This document shows positions 17,264 to 26,467 of a stretch of 32,136 bases of DNA, in pieces (the first letter of the stretch is position 1; every line of letters begins with the position of its first letter). The notes under the pieces are model-generated. The model was not told the DNA's origin, ran no database searches, and worked only from the letters and a program-made list of their open reading frames with translations. The translations under genes were made by a program, and so were the position numbers. Origin of the DNA: Erysipelothrix sp. (lineage in GTDB: Bacteria; Bacillota_I; Bacilli_A; Erysipelotrichales; Erysipelotrichaceae); the NCBI GenBank assembly GCA_012735275.1, contig JAAYHR010000017.1, positions 1 to 32,136 on the forward strand, given 5' to 3'.

Positions 17264-18424
17264 TTATTTTACTCTTGCTGTTCCTGGTCCAACACTAGCA
17301 ACATAGAAATCTGCTGCATAACCAATTTTATCTAAGTAGTCTGTTCCAACTGCTTCAATAAATTCATCGATTTTCGCATTGTTGACAATCGCAATGGCAC
17401 ATCCACCAAAGCCAGCACCAGTAACACGTGCACCGAGGCAGCCATCAATTGAGAGTGCTGCAGTTTGAAGCGTATCAAGCTCTAAGCCCGTTACTTCATA
17501 CTTATCTCTTAGTGAATAGTGTGACTCATTCATAAGCATTCCAAACTCTTCAATATTACCAGCTTTTAATACTTCAGCCGCTAATTTTGTACGTTCATTT
17601 TCTGATACCGCATGATAAGCACGATCGTATAATTTACCTTCACTTAAAAGGTCTTTTTTAGCTTCTAATTGATCTAAACTTAAATCACATAAGTATTCAA
17701 TATCATATTCTTCTTTTAGAATATCGAATGCTTGATCACAAGTTTGACGACGATCATTATATGCTGAATCGGCTAAACCACGTTTTTTATTTGTGTTCAT
17801 AATTACAATTGAATTATCTTTTAAGTCTAATGGAATATACTCATAGTCTAGTGTATCAGTATTTAATAATATTGCTGCTTCTTCTTTTCCAAAACCAATT
17901 GAGAATTGGTCCATGATCCCTGTATTAACTCCAATGTAGTTATTTTCTACATCTTTCGTCAGTTTTACAAGATCTAAGCGATCAATATTAAGTTCGTAGA
18001 CATCATTTGCAATTACCGCAGTCGCCATTAAGATTGACGCTGATGATGATAATCCTGATGCATATGGAATTGTTCCATAGTATAAGAGATTAAGTCCCTT
18101 ATCGAACTTATGGCCTTGCTCCTTTAATAGTGCAAAGACTCCTTTTGGATAGTTAGTCCAGTTATGATCTTTATTGTATTCTAAATCATTTAAATCAATT
18201 TCAATTACCCCGACATCTTGCATATTATCTGAGTAGAAGACTAATTTGCTGTCTTCTCGCTCTGATAATAATACACTTGTTCCAAGCGTTATGGCACAAG
18301 GTAACACAAGCCCCCCACTATAATCTATATGTTCACCAATTAGATTGATTCTACCTGGCGAGAAATATTCTCTTTCATATTCTAGATTATAGATATCCTC
18401 GAATCTCATTTGTAAACTACTCAT
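17264..18424 (-). CDS. galK: Galactokinase
   Basis: GalK phosphorylates alpha-D-galactose with ATP to galactose 1-phosphate, the first committed Leloir step. The 386-residue GHMP kinase shows the galactokinase signature GRINLIGEHIDYSGG (24-38), the ATP loop YASGLSSSAS (121-130), the catalytic D172 in GIMDQFSIGFG, and the C-terminal motif GARVTGAGFGGCAIA. Its ATG overlaps the mglC stop by one base (TAATG), so it is translated with the transporter genes. It is the last gene of the mgl operon and ends at the shared terminator. galT and galE are not in this window. Confidence 0.96.
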   Translation of the reverse strand: MSSLQMRFEDIYNLEYEREYFSPGRINLIGEHIDYSGGLVLPCAITLGTSVLLSEREDSKLVFYSDNMQDVGVIEIDLNDLEYNKDHNWTNYPKGVFALLKEQGHKFDKGLNLLYYGTIPYASGLSSSASILMATAVIANDVYELNIDRLDLVKLTKDVENNYIGVNTGIMDQFSIGFGKEEAAILLNTDTLDYEYIPLDLKDNSIVIMNTNKKRGLADSAYNDRRQTCDQAFDILKEEYDIEYLCDLSLDQLEAKKDLLSEGKLYDRAYHAVSENERTKLAAEVLKAGNIEEFGMLMNESHYSLRDKYEVTGLELDTLQTAALSIDGCLGARVTGAGFGGCAIAIVNNAKIDEFIEAVGTDYLDKIGYAADFYVASVGPGTARVK

Positions 18425-19440
18425 TATCTTCTCTCCATTGTTTTTCTGATATCTAAAGCAACAGCGACAATAATAACAAGACCTTGAATTACGTTAGTCA
18501 TTTCAGGTGATACTGATAGGAATACTAGTGATGTTTTAAGTAATTCGAATACGAATACCCCTTTTAATATACCTAGTACTGTACCTTCACCACCGGCAGT
18601 TGAAACTCCACCGATTGTTGCAGAAGCGATTGCTTCAAGTTCATATCCACCACCAGCGTTTGCACCAGCAGAACCAGTTTTAGCTGTTAGTAAGTACCCT
18701 GCTAATCCGTATAATAAACCAGCAACAATATAAATTTTAATTTTTGTCATTGCTACATTTACACCTGATACTTCAGCCGCTTCTTCGTTACCACCAATTG
18801 CATACATGTATTTACCATAACGAGTTTTAGCATATAAAATCCATACGATAATACCAACAATTGCCGCAATAATTGCTAAGTAAGGAATAGCATTAAAAAA
18901 TGGATCTTTCGCACGACCTAGTGATAAGAATTTATCAGTAAATGTACCGATTGGTTTGTTCTCACTGTAAATCATTGTAATACCGAAGATCATAATTTGT
19001 GATCCAAGTGTTGCTAAGAACGGTGGAACTTTAAATACCGCAATAACAATACCGTTGAATGCACCAATTATTGCTGAAATAACCATAACAATAATTAATG
19101 GAACGATAATTGGGAAATCTGGTAGATTTTCAAAGTATCTTCCAACAAAGTCTGGCTTTTGAACTAATGTTCCAGTAATAACTGCTGATAGTCCAACAAT
19201 ACGTCCTGCTGATAGATCCGTACCACGAATAATTAGTGTTCCTGAAACTCCCATTGCAATAATGAATCTAACAGATGAGTTTGTTAGAACGTTTGATAAG
19301 TTTTGTATTGATGAGAAACTTGGGTGTTTCACTGACGTATATATAATTAGTAATAATACTACTAATACTAAACCATTAGAGTTTAAAAAATCTTTTATAT
19401 TAAATGGTTCATCTGATTTTCTTTTAAATAATTTTGACAT
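18424..19440 (-). CDS. mglC: Galactose/methyl-galactoside ABC transporter permease
   Basis: This 338-residue inner-membrane permease of the ribose/galactose branch of ABC importers has about ten hydrophobic segments. It includes the family hallmarks MGVSGTLIIRGTDLSAGRIVGLSAV, VPPFLATLG and GANAGGGYELEAIASATIGG. The position between mglA and galK and the neighbouring galactose-binding protein give the substrate. The gap to the mglA stop is 17 bases and includes AGGAAAAAAC as ribosome site. Confidence 0.95.
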   Translation of the reverse strand: MSKLFKRKSDEPFNIKDFLNSNGLVLVVLLLIIYTSVKHPSFSSIQNLSNVLTNSSVRFIIAMGVSGTLIIRGTDLSAGRIVGLSAVITGTLVQKPDFVGRYFENLPDFPIIVPLIIVMVISAIIGAFNGIVIAVFKVPPFLATLGSQIMIFGITMIYSENKPIGTFTDKFLSLGRAKDPFFNAIPYLAIIAAIVGIIVWILYAKTRYGKYMYAIGGNEEAAEVSGVNVAMTKIKIYIVAGLLYGLAGYLLTAKTGSAGANAGGGYELEAIASATIGGVSTAGGEGTVLGILKGVFVFELLKTSLVFLSVSPEMTNVIQGLVIIVAVALDIRKTMERR

Positions 19441-19457
19441 GTTTTTTCCTAGCCTTT

Positions 19458-20960
19458 CTACATAAATCTAGTTGCAAGATCCATAATTTCTTCCTGATTA
19501 GTTGCTTTTGCATCAACTTCTCCAGAAATACGACCTTCACACATAACGATTATTCGATCTGAGACACCTAGTAATTCTGGTAGTTCAGAAGATATCATAA
19601 TAATACTTTTACCAGCCGCCGCTAGATCATTGATAATTTCATAAATTTGGAACTTAGCTCCAACGTCGATTCCACGTGTTGGCTCATCTAGAATTAGAAT
19701 ATCTGGTGAGTTAGCAAGCCAGCGCGAAAGAATTACTTTCTGTTGGTTACCACCTGATAGACTTCTAATCTTAGTTTTTGAACTTGGTGTTCTAATATCG
19801 AGTAACTCGATATTTTCTTCGACTATTTTTCCTATTGCTTTATGATCAACTAAACCAGTTTTTCCGATAAATTGATCAATAGATGCAATCGCGACATTAT
19901 CCTCGATTGATAATACTCCAAATATTCCGTTACGACGACGATCTTCAGTAACTAAGGCAATCCCTTGATTAATTGCTTCTTTGGGACGCGATACCGTAAT
20001 TTCTTCACCATTTAGTTTAACTTGGCCAGAAACTTTTGAGCGCATGCCATAGACTGCTTCAAGTAGTTCAGTTCTTTGTGCTCCAACTAAACCACCAAAG
20101 CCAAGTATTTCACCTTTACGTAGTTTAAAGCTAGCATTTTTGAATGAAAGTGGATTTGGTGATGTCATGCCTTCAACTTCAAGCACAACTTCGTCTGAGA
20201 TGATATTAGTCTTCTCTGGGAACATACCTTCTAGTTTTCTACCAACCATGTTTTGAATAATCTTTTCAGTTGTTAAATCACTAGCATCCCAAGTTCCAAC
20301 ATATTGACCATCTCTTAAGATTGTAACTTCATCAGAAATTCTTAGAATTTCATCCATCTTATGCGAGATATATACAATCGCAATATTTTTCGCTGTAAGT
20401 TTTTCAATAATACCAAATAATACATTTGCCTCTGACTCAGTAATTGATGATGTCGGCTCATCCATTATTATAATTTTTGAATCTTGCGAAATTGCTTTGG
20501 CGATTTCAACAGATTGCATCTGTGAAACAGTCAACTTATCTAGTTTTGTTCTAGCATCCATATCAAGACCAACTTCTTCTAATAGTCGTTGTGTATCTTC
20601 ATACATTTTGTCATGATCAATTAAACCAACTTTTGTTCTTGGGTATCTACCTAAGAAAATGTTTTCTCCAATTGACATTTTTCTAATCGGATGTAATTCT
20701 TGATGAATCATTGAGATACCAGCATCAATACCAGCTTTGGCATTTGCAAAGTCTACTTCTTCACCTTGATAAATTATTGTTCCGCCATCTCGTTTGTAAA
20801 TACCAAATAAAGTTTTCATTAGAGTTGATTTTCCAGCACCATTTTCACCCATAAGCGCGTGAACTTTACCTGGAGTTAAATCTAATTTTACTTTATCAAG
20901 TGCTACAACACCCGGAAAGATTTTATCGATATCTTTCATTTGTAGTATATATTCGCTCAT
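19458..20960 (-). CDS. mglA: Galactose/methyl-galactoside ABC transporter ATP-binding protein (two ATPase domains)
   Basis: The 500-residue protein has two fused ABC ATPase domains, as in the MglA/RbsA family. The first has Walker A GENGAGKST (38-46), the altered signature TVSQMQSVEIAKAI, and Walker B IIIMDEPTSSIT. The second starts near residue 250, has a degenerate Walker A (GGLVGAQRTEL), a good signature LSGGNQQKVILSRWL and Walker B ILILDEPTRGID. The degenerate second site is normal for the family. The open frame reaches 21005. I chose the ATG at 20960 because GGAAGG lies five bases ahead and the family begins there. The upstream extension would run through the hairpin at 20985-21015. Confidence 0.95.
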   Translation of the reverse strand: MSEYILQMKDIDKIFPGVVALDKVKLDLTPGKVHALMGENGAGKSTLMKTLFGIYKRDGGTIIYQGEEVDFANAKAGIDAGISMIHQELHPIRKMSIGENIFLGRYPRTKVGLIDHDKMYEDTQRLLEEVGLDMDARTKLDKLTVSQMQSVEIAKAISQDSKIIIMDEPTSSITESEANVLFGIIEKLTAKNIAIVYISHKMDEILRISDEVTILRDGQYVGTWDASDLTTEKIIQNMVGRKLEGMFPEKTNIISDEVVLEVEGMTSPNPLSFKNASFKLRKGEILGFGGLVGAQRTELLEAVYGMRSKVSGQVKLNGEEITVSRPKEAINQGIALVTEDRRRNGIFGVLSIEDNVAIASIDQFIGKTGLVDHKAIGKIVEENIELLDIRTPSSKTKIRSLSGGNQQKVILSRWLANSPDILILDEPTRGIDVGAKFQIYEIINDLAAAGKSIIMISSELPELLGVSDRIIVMCEGRISGEVDAKATNQEEIMDLATRFM

Positions 20961-20984
20961 ATTTACCTTCCATTCTTTAAATAA

Positions 20985-21015
20985 ATATACAAGTGCGCTT
21001 AGCACACTTGTATAT
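20985..21015 (-). other. Intercistronic hairpin between mglB and mglA
   Basis: On the minus-strand RNA a 14-bp stem (one G-U pair) closes on a 3-base loop, centred between the mglB stop (21041) and the mglA start (20960). No long T-run follows. It fits an mRNA-stabilising or partly terminating element that lets binding protein outnumber the ATPase and permease, as known for other binding-protein operons. Confidence 0.75.
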
Positions 21016-21040
21016 ATTTTATTATTTTAAATCAATTAGC

Positions 21041-22126
21041 TTATTCAGCTTTTTCACGTTCAGCGTATCTTACAGTAACTTCTTCAACAGTTTCTTTACG
21101 GTATTCTGCACGTTTTAATTCAGCATCTTCAACTTTTGTTACTTTAACATAGTCATGCCAGTAGTAAGCTGATAGTTCTTCACCATTTAATGCTTTAATC
21201 GCAACTTCAACAACAGTTTGCGCTTGGTTAAAGTGGTCATTTAATACTGTACCAGTTAATTTACCTTCTTTTAATAATTCTTTAGCGTCAGCAATTGCGT
21301 CAACACCAACTACGAAGATATCTTCACCAATTGTACGGTTACCAGCTTTTTCAATTGCTTGAACAGCACCAATAGCCATACCATCGTTGTTAGCAAATAC
21401 AACTTCTAAATCTTTTCCATATTTAGTTAAAGCATCAGAAGTATGTTTTTCACCTAATTCAGTATCCCAGTTTCCTTGGAATTCTGTTCCGTGAATATTA
21501 TTTGTAGTGATTGATTTTTCTAAAGTTTTGATTGAGTATTCAGTTCTTTGTTCAGCATCAACGTTTCCTGCATCACCTTTTAAAGTAATGTAGTTTACTG
21601 TCCCATCACCGTTAACGTCACCTTTGCTTTCTAATTCAGCAATGATTTCACCTTGGTAGATTCCTGATTGTGTAGCGTCAACACCTACGTAAGTAGTTTT
21701 GCCTGGCCATACACTCATAACTTCAACTGATGGTTCACGGTTGATTAATACAACTGGAATATCTGCAGCTTTTGCATCAGCAATAACTACGTCAGCACCT
21801 GTTGGATCAACTAAGTTAGCAACAATTAAATCCATATCTTGAGTAATAAAGTTTTTAATTTGTTCAACTTGTCCAGCTTGGTCACCTTTAGCGTCAACGA
21901 TGTCAACGTTATAAGTATTACCATCTTTTGCACCAGCAGATTTAAATGCTGTTTTGATTTCCTCTTGGTATAAAGTCATGAAGTCATCAAATTTATAAAT
22001 AGCTACACCAACATTGTAAGTTTTACCTTCTCCGACTGGTGTTTCTCCTTCAGTTCCGCCCCCGCCACATGCAACTAATGCAAAGGCAACTAAACTAACC
22101 ACTAATAACTTAAATAGTTTTTTCAT
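21041..22126 (-). CDS. mglB: Galactose/glucose-binding lipoprotein
   Basis: The solute-binding protein of the galactose importer is anchored outside the membrane by a lipidated cysteine (LVAC, C20) followed by a Gly-rich linker. It closely follows the E. coli MglB pattern. The calcium loop DVNGDGTVNY has D170, N172 and D174. Sugar contacts are probably D190 and R194 (NVDAEQRTEY), W220, N247 (ANNDGMAIGA), D276 (GVDA) and N296 (LND). The histidine that contacts sugar in E. coli (H152) is N188 here, which may alter affinity or preference. Length is 361. The ribosome site AAGGAGG precedes the ATG at 22126. It is the first gene of mglBAC-galK, with the regulated promoter at 22185-22213. Confidence 0.95.
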   Translation of the reverse strand: MKKLFKLLVVSLVAFALVACGGGGTEGETPVGEGKTYNVGVAIYKFDDFMTLYQEEIKTAFKSAGAKDGNTYNVDIVDAKGDQAGQVEQIKNFITQDMDLIVANLVDPTGADVVIADAKAADIPVVLINREPSVEVMSVWPGKTTYVGVDATQSGIYQGEIIAELESKGDVNGDGTVNYITLKGDAGNVDAEQRTEYSIKTLEKSITTNNIHGTEFQGNWDTELGEKHTSDALTKYGKDLEVVFANNDGMAIGAVQAIEKAGNRTIGEDIFVVGVDAIADAKELLKEGKLTGTVLNDHFNQAQTVVEVAIKALNGEELSAYYWHDYVKVTKVEDAELKRAEYRKETVEEVTVRYAEREKAE

Positions 22127-22157
22127 TTTTCCTCCTTATGGAAAACATGTAAAGTTT

Positions 22158-22171
22158 TGAAACCGCTTTAA
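22158..22171. promoter_or_regulatory. cre-like site in the mgl leader
   Basis: TGAAACCGCTTTAA matches the CcpA cre consensus at 13 of 14 positions on either strand. It lies just downstream of the predicted mgl start point (about 22178), where bound CcpA would block elongation. CcpA itself is not in the window. Confidence 0.6.
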
Positions 22172-22172
22172 C

Positions 22173-22262
22173 TCTACTAAACATATAATATATTATGTTT
22201 AGTAAAATGTCAATTAATATTTAAGTTAAATTTACTAAATTAGTTATAAAGTGTTTACTAGC
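22173..22262. promoter_or_regulatory. Operator array for a LacI-type repressor
   Basis: An 11-bp perfect dyad (TACTAAACATA 22175-22185, TATGTTTAGTA 22194-22204) covers the mgl -10 and start. Each arm holds a version of the odd palindrome TTTA(C/G)TAAA, centred at 22177 and 22202. Two more copies are centred at 22235 (perfect) and 22258 (partial). The adjacent LacI-type regulator is the obvious candidate binder. Confidence 0.65.
22185..22213 (-). promoter_or_regulatory. Promoter of mglBAC-galK
   Basis: Minus strand TTGACA (22208-22213, perfect) and TATTAT (22185-22190) with a 17-base spacer. The predicted start is near 22178, leaving a 51-base leader. Operator sequence fills the spacer and the start point. 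Confidence 0.85.
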
Positions 22263-22367
22263 AGGCTTTTTAGACCATAAATTTTTTTCACTTTATTAAA
22301 TAGATCTTATATCTTTATAATAAGTTGAAATAAATGACTAATATATCAAAGATTAGACTGAGGTAAT

Positions 22368-22402
22368 AAAAAACCCTGACAATTGATTATTTCAAGTGTC
22401 AG
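22368..22402 (-). terminator. Terminator of the LacI-type regulator gene
   Basis: Minus strand CTGACA-C-TTGA, loop AATAA, TCAA-T-TGTCAG, then GGTTTTTT. This 11-bp stem with one internal mismatch lies 18 bases after the stop and separates the regulator from mglB. Confidence 0.88.
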
Positions 22403-22420
22403 AGCTTTGATCATTATTAC

Positions 22421-23957
<1,537 letters not shown>

Positions 23958-23971
23958 AATATACCTCTTTA

Positions 23972-24784
23972 CTAATTATTAATTACTGAAACTGGCATTA
24001 TTTGCTCAAAGCCATTTTCTTTAAACATGTCCACCATTACTGATGAGATATCACGGCGCACAGAAATAGTTGAGCCATTAACGACTGAACAACTAATGTT
24101 CAGCTTTAAGACTGGCATTTCATCATCGTAATATACTTGACAGTTGATAGCTGAGATAATGCGATCATCATGACCGAAGCCTGCTAATACCGACTCAGCT
24201 AATGACTTTAACTTATCAATATCTTTAGAAAAACTTAACTTAAATGTAAAGTTAACCTTTTGAAAGTCCTTAGTTTTGTTTGTCACTATCGCAATTTGCC
24301 CATTAGGTACTATATAAACTTCATTATTAATTGTGTTACGTAATGTTGTGATTCTTAAGTTAATTGCTTCAACACGTCCAGTAAAGCCATCGAGAGTAAC
24401 AATATCATCAACTTGATATTGATCTTCTAATAGGATGAATATACCGCTAATAACGTCCTTAACAAGGGCTTGTGATCCAAAACCTAAAGCAATTGAACCA
24501 ATACCCGCAACCGCAATGATTGAGGAGACATCAACTCCAATAAATGCCAGAATCATAACTAACATAAAGAAATAAGCAATAAATTTAATTGTAGAGTTTA
24601 ATACTCCCGTAATTGTCTTTAACTGCTTTTGATTCCGCGATTTAGAATTAATAAAAATAACTTTATTAATAAACTTAATAATAAAGCGACTGACTAAATA
24701 TAAAATAACTAAACTAATTAAGAGTTCAATTGATTTATTTAAAAATGTATTCGCTTCAAAAAAGGCTTGAATTTGCTTAATCAT
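23972..24784 (-). CDS. mscS: Small-conductance mechanosensitive channel
   Basis: The 270-residue MscS-type channel opens under membrane tension to release solutes during osmotic downshock. It has three membrane segments: about 14-36, 60-82, and the pore helix near 90-115 (GIGSIALGFGSQALVKDVISGIFIL). The beta domain follows with DQYQVDDIVTLDGFTGRVEAINLRITTLR and NEVYIVPNG, both family hallmarks. The C-terminal alpha-beta domain is complete. The ribosome site GTGAGGTGA precedes the ATG at 24784. It heads the mscS-DUF2812-lacI run, with a promoter at 24814-24842. Confidence 0.93.
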   Translation of the reverse strand: MIKQIQAFFEANTFLNKSIELLISLVILYLVSRFIIKFINKVIFINSKSRNQKQLKTITGVLNSTIKFIAYFFMLVMILAFIGVDVSSIIAVAGIGSIALGFGSQALVKDVISGIFILLEDQYQVDDIVTLDGFTGRVEAINLRITTLRNTINNEVYIVPNGQIAIVTNKTKDFQKVNFTFKLSFSKDIDKLKSLAESVLAGFGHDDRIISAINCQVYYDDEMPVLKLNISCSVVNGSTISVRRDISSVMVDMFKENGFEQIMPVSVINN

Positions 24785-24813
24785 TGGCTCACCTCACTCT
24801 TCACTCTAATACC

Positions 24814-24842
24814 ATTATGAACTAAATATAGCATTTATGCAA
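24814..24842 (-). promoter_or_regulatory. Promoter of the mscS run
   Basis: Minus strand TTGCAT (24837-24842) and CATAAT (24814-24819), 17 bases apart, 30 bases before the start codon. Confidence 0.6.
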
Positions 24843-25004
24843 TAAAGTCCACACTATTTAGTAAAATTTACCTAAAAGCATTCATTTTAGATAATATTTA
24901 ATGTAAGCCATATCAAAAATCAACAAATATCACGATAAACCGCAACAATAACTAGACACTCATAATAGTAAATTAATTTCTTTTGCGAAATGGTAGAACT
25001 TACA

Positions 25005-25032
25005 TTGCAAAGGTTAACTATTTATGTATAAT
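25005..25032 (+). promoter_or_regulatory. Promoter of the DUF2188 gene
   Basis: TTGCAA (25005-25010) and TATAAT (25027-25032) with a 16-base spacer, 30 bases ahead of the ATG at 25063. The 160 bases to its left hold nothing I can name. Confidence 0.65.
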
Positions 25033-25062
25033 AACATTAGAGATTAAATGAAAGGATATCAA

Positions 25063-25281
25063 ATGGGCAAAAATCAACACGTACAGCCACACAATGATGG
25101 ATGGCAAGTAAAGGGTGAAGGTAATACAAAAGCTACCAAACTCTTTGAAACTCAAGCAGAAGCAATTAAGTATGCTCGTGACATCGCTATTAACCAAAAA
25201 GCAGAAGTGATTATTCACGGACGCGATGGTGAAGTCAGAGAAACCGACTCATATGAAAATGGACCTCGAGTCGACAAATAA
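25063..25281 (+). CDS. DUF2188 small basic protein
   Basis: A 72-residue cytosolic protein matching DUF2188 over its whole length: MGKNQHVQPHNDGWQVKGEG at the start, TQAEAIKYARDIAINQKAEV in the middle, and IIHGRDGEVRETDSY near the end. Function of the family is unknown. An in-frame ATG at 25048 exists. The ATG at 25063 matches the family start and has AAAGGA six bases upstream. It is a monocistronic unit with its own promoter and a strong terminator, which suggests notable expression. Confidence 0.9.
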   Translation: MGKNQHVQPHNDGWQVKGEGNTKATKLFETQAEAIKYARDIAINQKAEVIIHGRDGEVRETDSYENGPRVDK

Positions 25282-25292
25282 ATCCACCTTAT

Positions 25293-25330
25293 AAACTCAC
25301 TAGCACTTATTAACTAGTGAGTTTATTATT
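25293..25330 (+). terminator. Terminator of the DUF2188 gene
   Basis: Perfect 11-bp stem AAACTCACTAG / CTAGTGAGTTT with a 10-base loop, then ATTATTATTT. The T-run is interrupted, but the stem is strong. Confidence 0.8.
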
Positions 25331-25461
25331 ATTTAATAAATTGTACATAAGATCATATCTCATAAGTATCTTAACTTTATATTAATCTGTGAAACTAATT
25401 TATAACAAGAGCAAAAAAAGCCTATATACCCTATTTTAAGGCTAAAGAGAGGAGGTAAATA

Positions 25462-25767
25462 ATGAACAACTCATATTTTGATGGCGGATTACTTCAGTTA
25501 ATTGGCTATCGTATACTTGGAGCCCTCGTTACAATCTTTACATTAGGTATCTGTGCCCCTTGGGCCATTACCATGATTGAGACATGGAAAGCTAAACATA
25601 CAGTAATCGATGGTAAACGCTTAAGATTCGACGGTAGTGCCGTATCCCTATTTGGTCAATGGATCAAATGGTTACTATTAACCTTAGTCACTTTAGGCAT
25701 TTATGGATTCTGGGTCCAGATTAAAATGACACAATGGATTACTAAGAATACACATTTTGCAAATTAA
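25462..25767 (+). CDS. DUF898-like small membrane protein
   Basis: A 101-residue protein with two strong membrane helices (about 14-36 and 66-88). Each ends in a similar motif: TLGICAPWAITMIETWKAKHT in the first half and TLGIYGFWVQIKMTQWITKNT in the second. This repeat, with RLRFDGSAVSLFGQWIKW between, is characteristic of DUF898 proteins, of unknown function. It is one compact repeat pair, shorter than many members. GAGAGGAGGT precedes the ATG. The 5' flank has a weak hairpin (AGCCT...AGGCT, about 25419-25443) and no clear promoter. Confidence 0.85.
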   Translation: MNNSYFDGGLLQLIGYRILGALVTIFTLGICAPWAITMIETWKAKHTVIDGKRLRFDGSAVSLFGQWIKWLLLTLVTLGIYGFWVQIKMTQWITKNTHFAN

Positions 25768-26008
25768 TTAACGTATAATCATTTATTTGATTATCAAAGA
25801 GTACATAACCACAAATAGAATACTTCTTTTTCTTCTTTCCATAATTTATAACCTCACTTTTATTAATTTTATCATACTCGTGAGACTATATATCTTTTGT
25901 GTCTACTTAAGTGTAGCCCATCCAGTAATACTTATTATCGATTGAATGAAAATAATTACTTTGTTATTAATTTATTACTAACTATAACTCCGAAAGATTA
26001 AGTCCAAT
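25768..26008. other. Intergenic stretch without a supported gene
   Basis: AT-rich DNA between the DUF898 gene and the tRNA terminator. It contains a 19-codon minus-strand open frame (25783-25842) with a fair ribosome site, described as a finding, and a palindrome TTTGATTATCAAA near 25787-25799. No terminator for the DUF898 gene is obvious. Confidence 0.4.
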
Positions 26009-26036
26009 AAAAAACCCCTTTATAAATAAAGGGGTT
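26009..26036 (-). terminator. Terminator of the tRNA-Asn/tRNA-Glu unit
   Basis: Perfect 10-bp stem AACCCCTTTA / TAAAGGGGTT with a 4-base loop, followed on the minus strand by T-rich sequence. It is 18 bases beyond tRNA-Glu. Confidence 0.92.
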
Positions 26037-26053
26037 GTTGATTTAAAATTAAA

Positions 26054-26129
26054 TGGTGACGCGTACGGGGTTCGAACCCGTGGATGTCAGCGTGAAAGGC
26101 TGATGAGTTAACCGCTTCTCCAACGCGCC
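26054..26129 (-). tRNA. tRNA-Glu (UUC)
   Basis: The minus strand folds as a 76-base tRNA with acceptor stem GGCGCGT/ACGCGTC, anticodon loop CTTTCAC in a 5-bp stem, a GGTTCGAACC T-arm, and encoded CCA. Second of a two-tRNA transcript. Confidence 0.96.
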
Positions 26130-26153
26130 GTGTATTGGCAAATTTAATTTTAA

Positions 26154-26229
26154 TGGCGCCTGAAACAGGATTCGAACCTGTGACCGATCGGTTAACAGCC
26201 GATTGCTCTACCAGCTGAGCTATTCAGGC
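26154..26229 (-). tRNA. tRNA-Asn (GUU)
   Basis: 76-base cloverleaf with acceptor GCCTGAA/TTCAGGC, anticodon loop CTGTTAA, T-arm GGTTCGAATCC, discriminator G and encoded CCA. It lies 24 bases upstream of tRNA-Glu on the same strand. Confidence 0.97.
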
Positions 26230-26241
26230 AAGCGCTTATCT

Positions 26242-26270
26242 ATAATAACATATCTGAGTTATTATAGCAA
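26242..26270 (-). promoter_or_regulatory. Promoter of the tRNA-Asn/tRNA-Glu unit
   Basis: Minus strand TTGCTA (26265-26270) and TATTAT (26242-26247), 17 bases apart, 12 bases ahead of the mature tRNA-Asn 5' end. The spacer is part of an 8-bp inverted repeat (ATAATAAC/GTTATTAT). Confidence 0.6.
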
Positions 26271-26467
26271 GTGATTTTGAGAAGATATATTTCTTGAAGC
26301 TCTTCCCGATCACTGCTAAATAAGTATAACATAGCCAAACTACATTATCAAGCCTAAGATGCACTTTTCTAAGCTTTATTTTGATTATTTGCTTAGTCTT
26401 TGTATTATTTTACTAAAACTAGTATTTATCACACTTTTAAAGGGTAAAACACTAGTTGTTTCGGGGC

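Noticed and set aside
25413-25443. A-run plus AGCCT/AGGCT hairpin read as a minus-strand terminator
   Set aside because: The stem is only about five pairs, and the nearest minus-strand unit upstream already has a strong terminator at 26009-26036.
25787-25799. TTTGATTATCAAA as a second FNR box
   Set aside because: The half-sites are right but the spacer is one base instead of four, and it lies downstream of genes rather than at a promoter.
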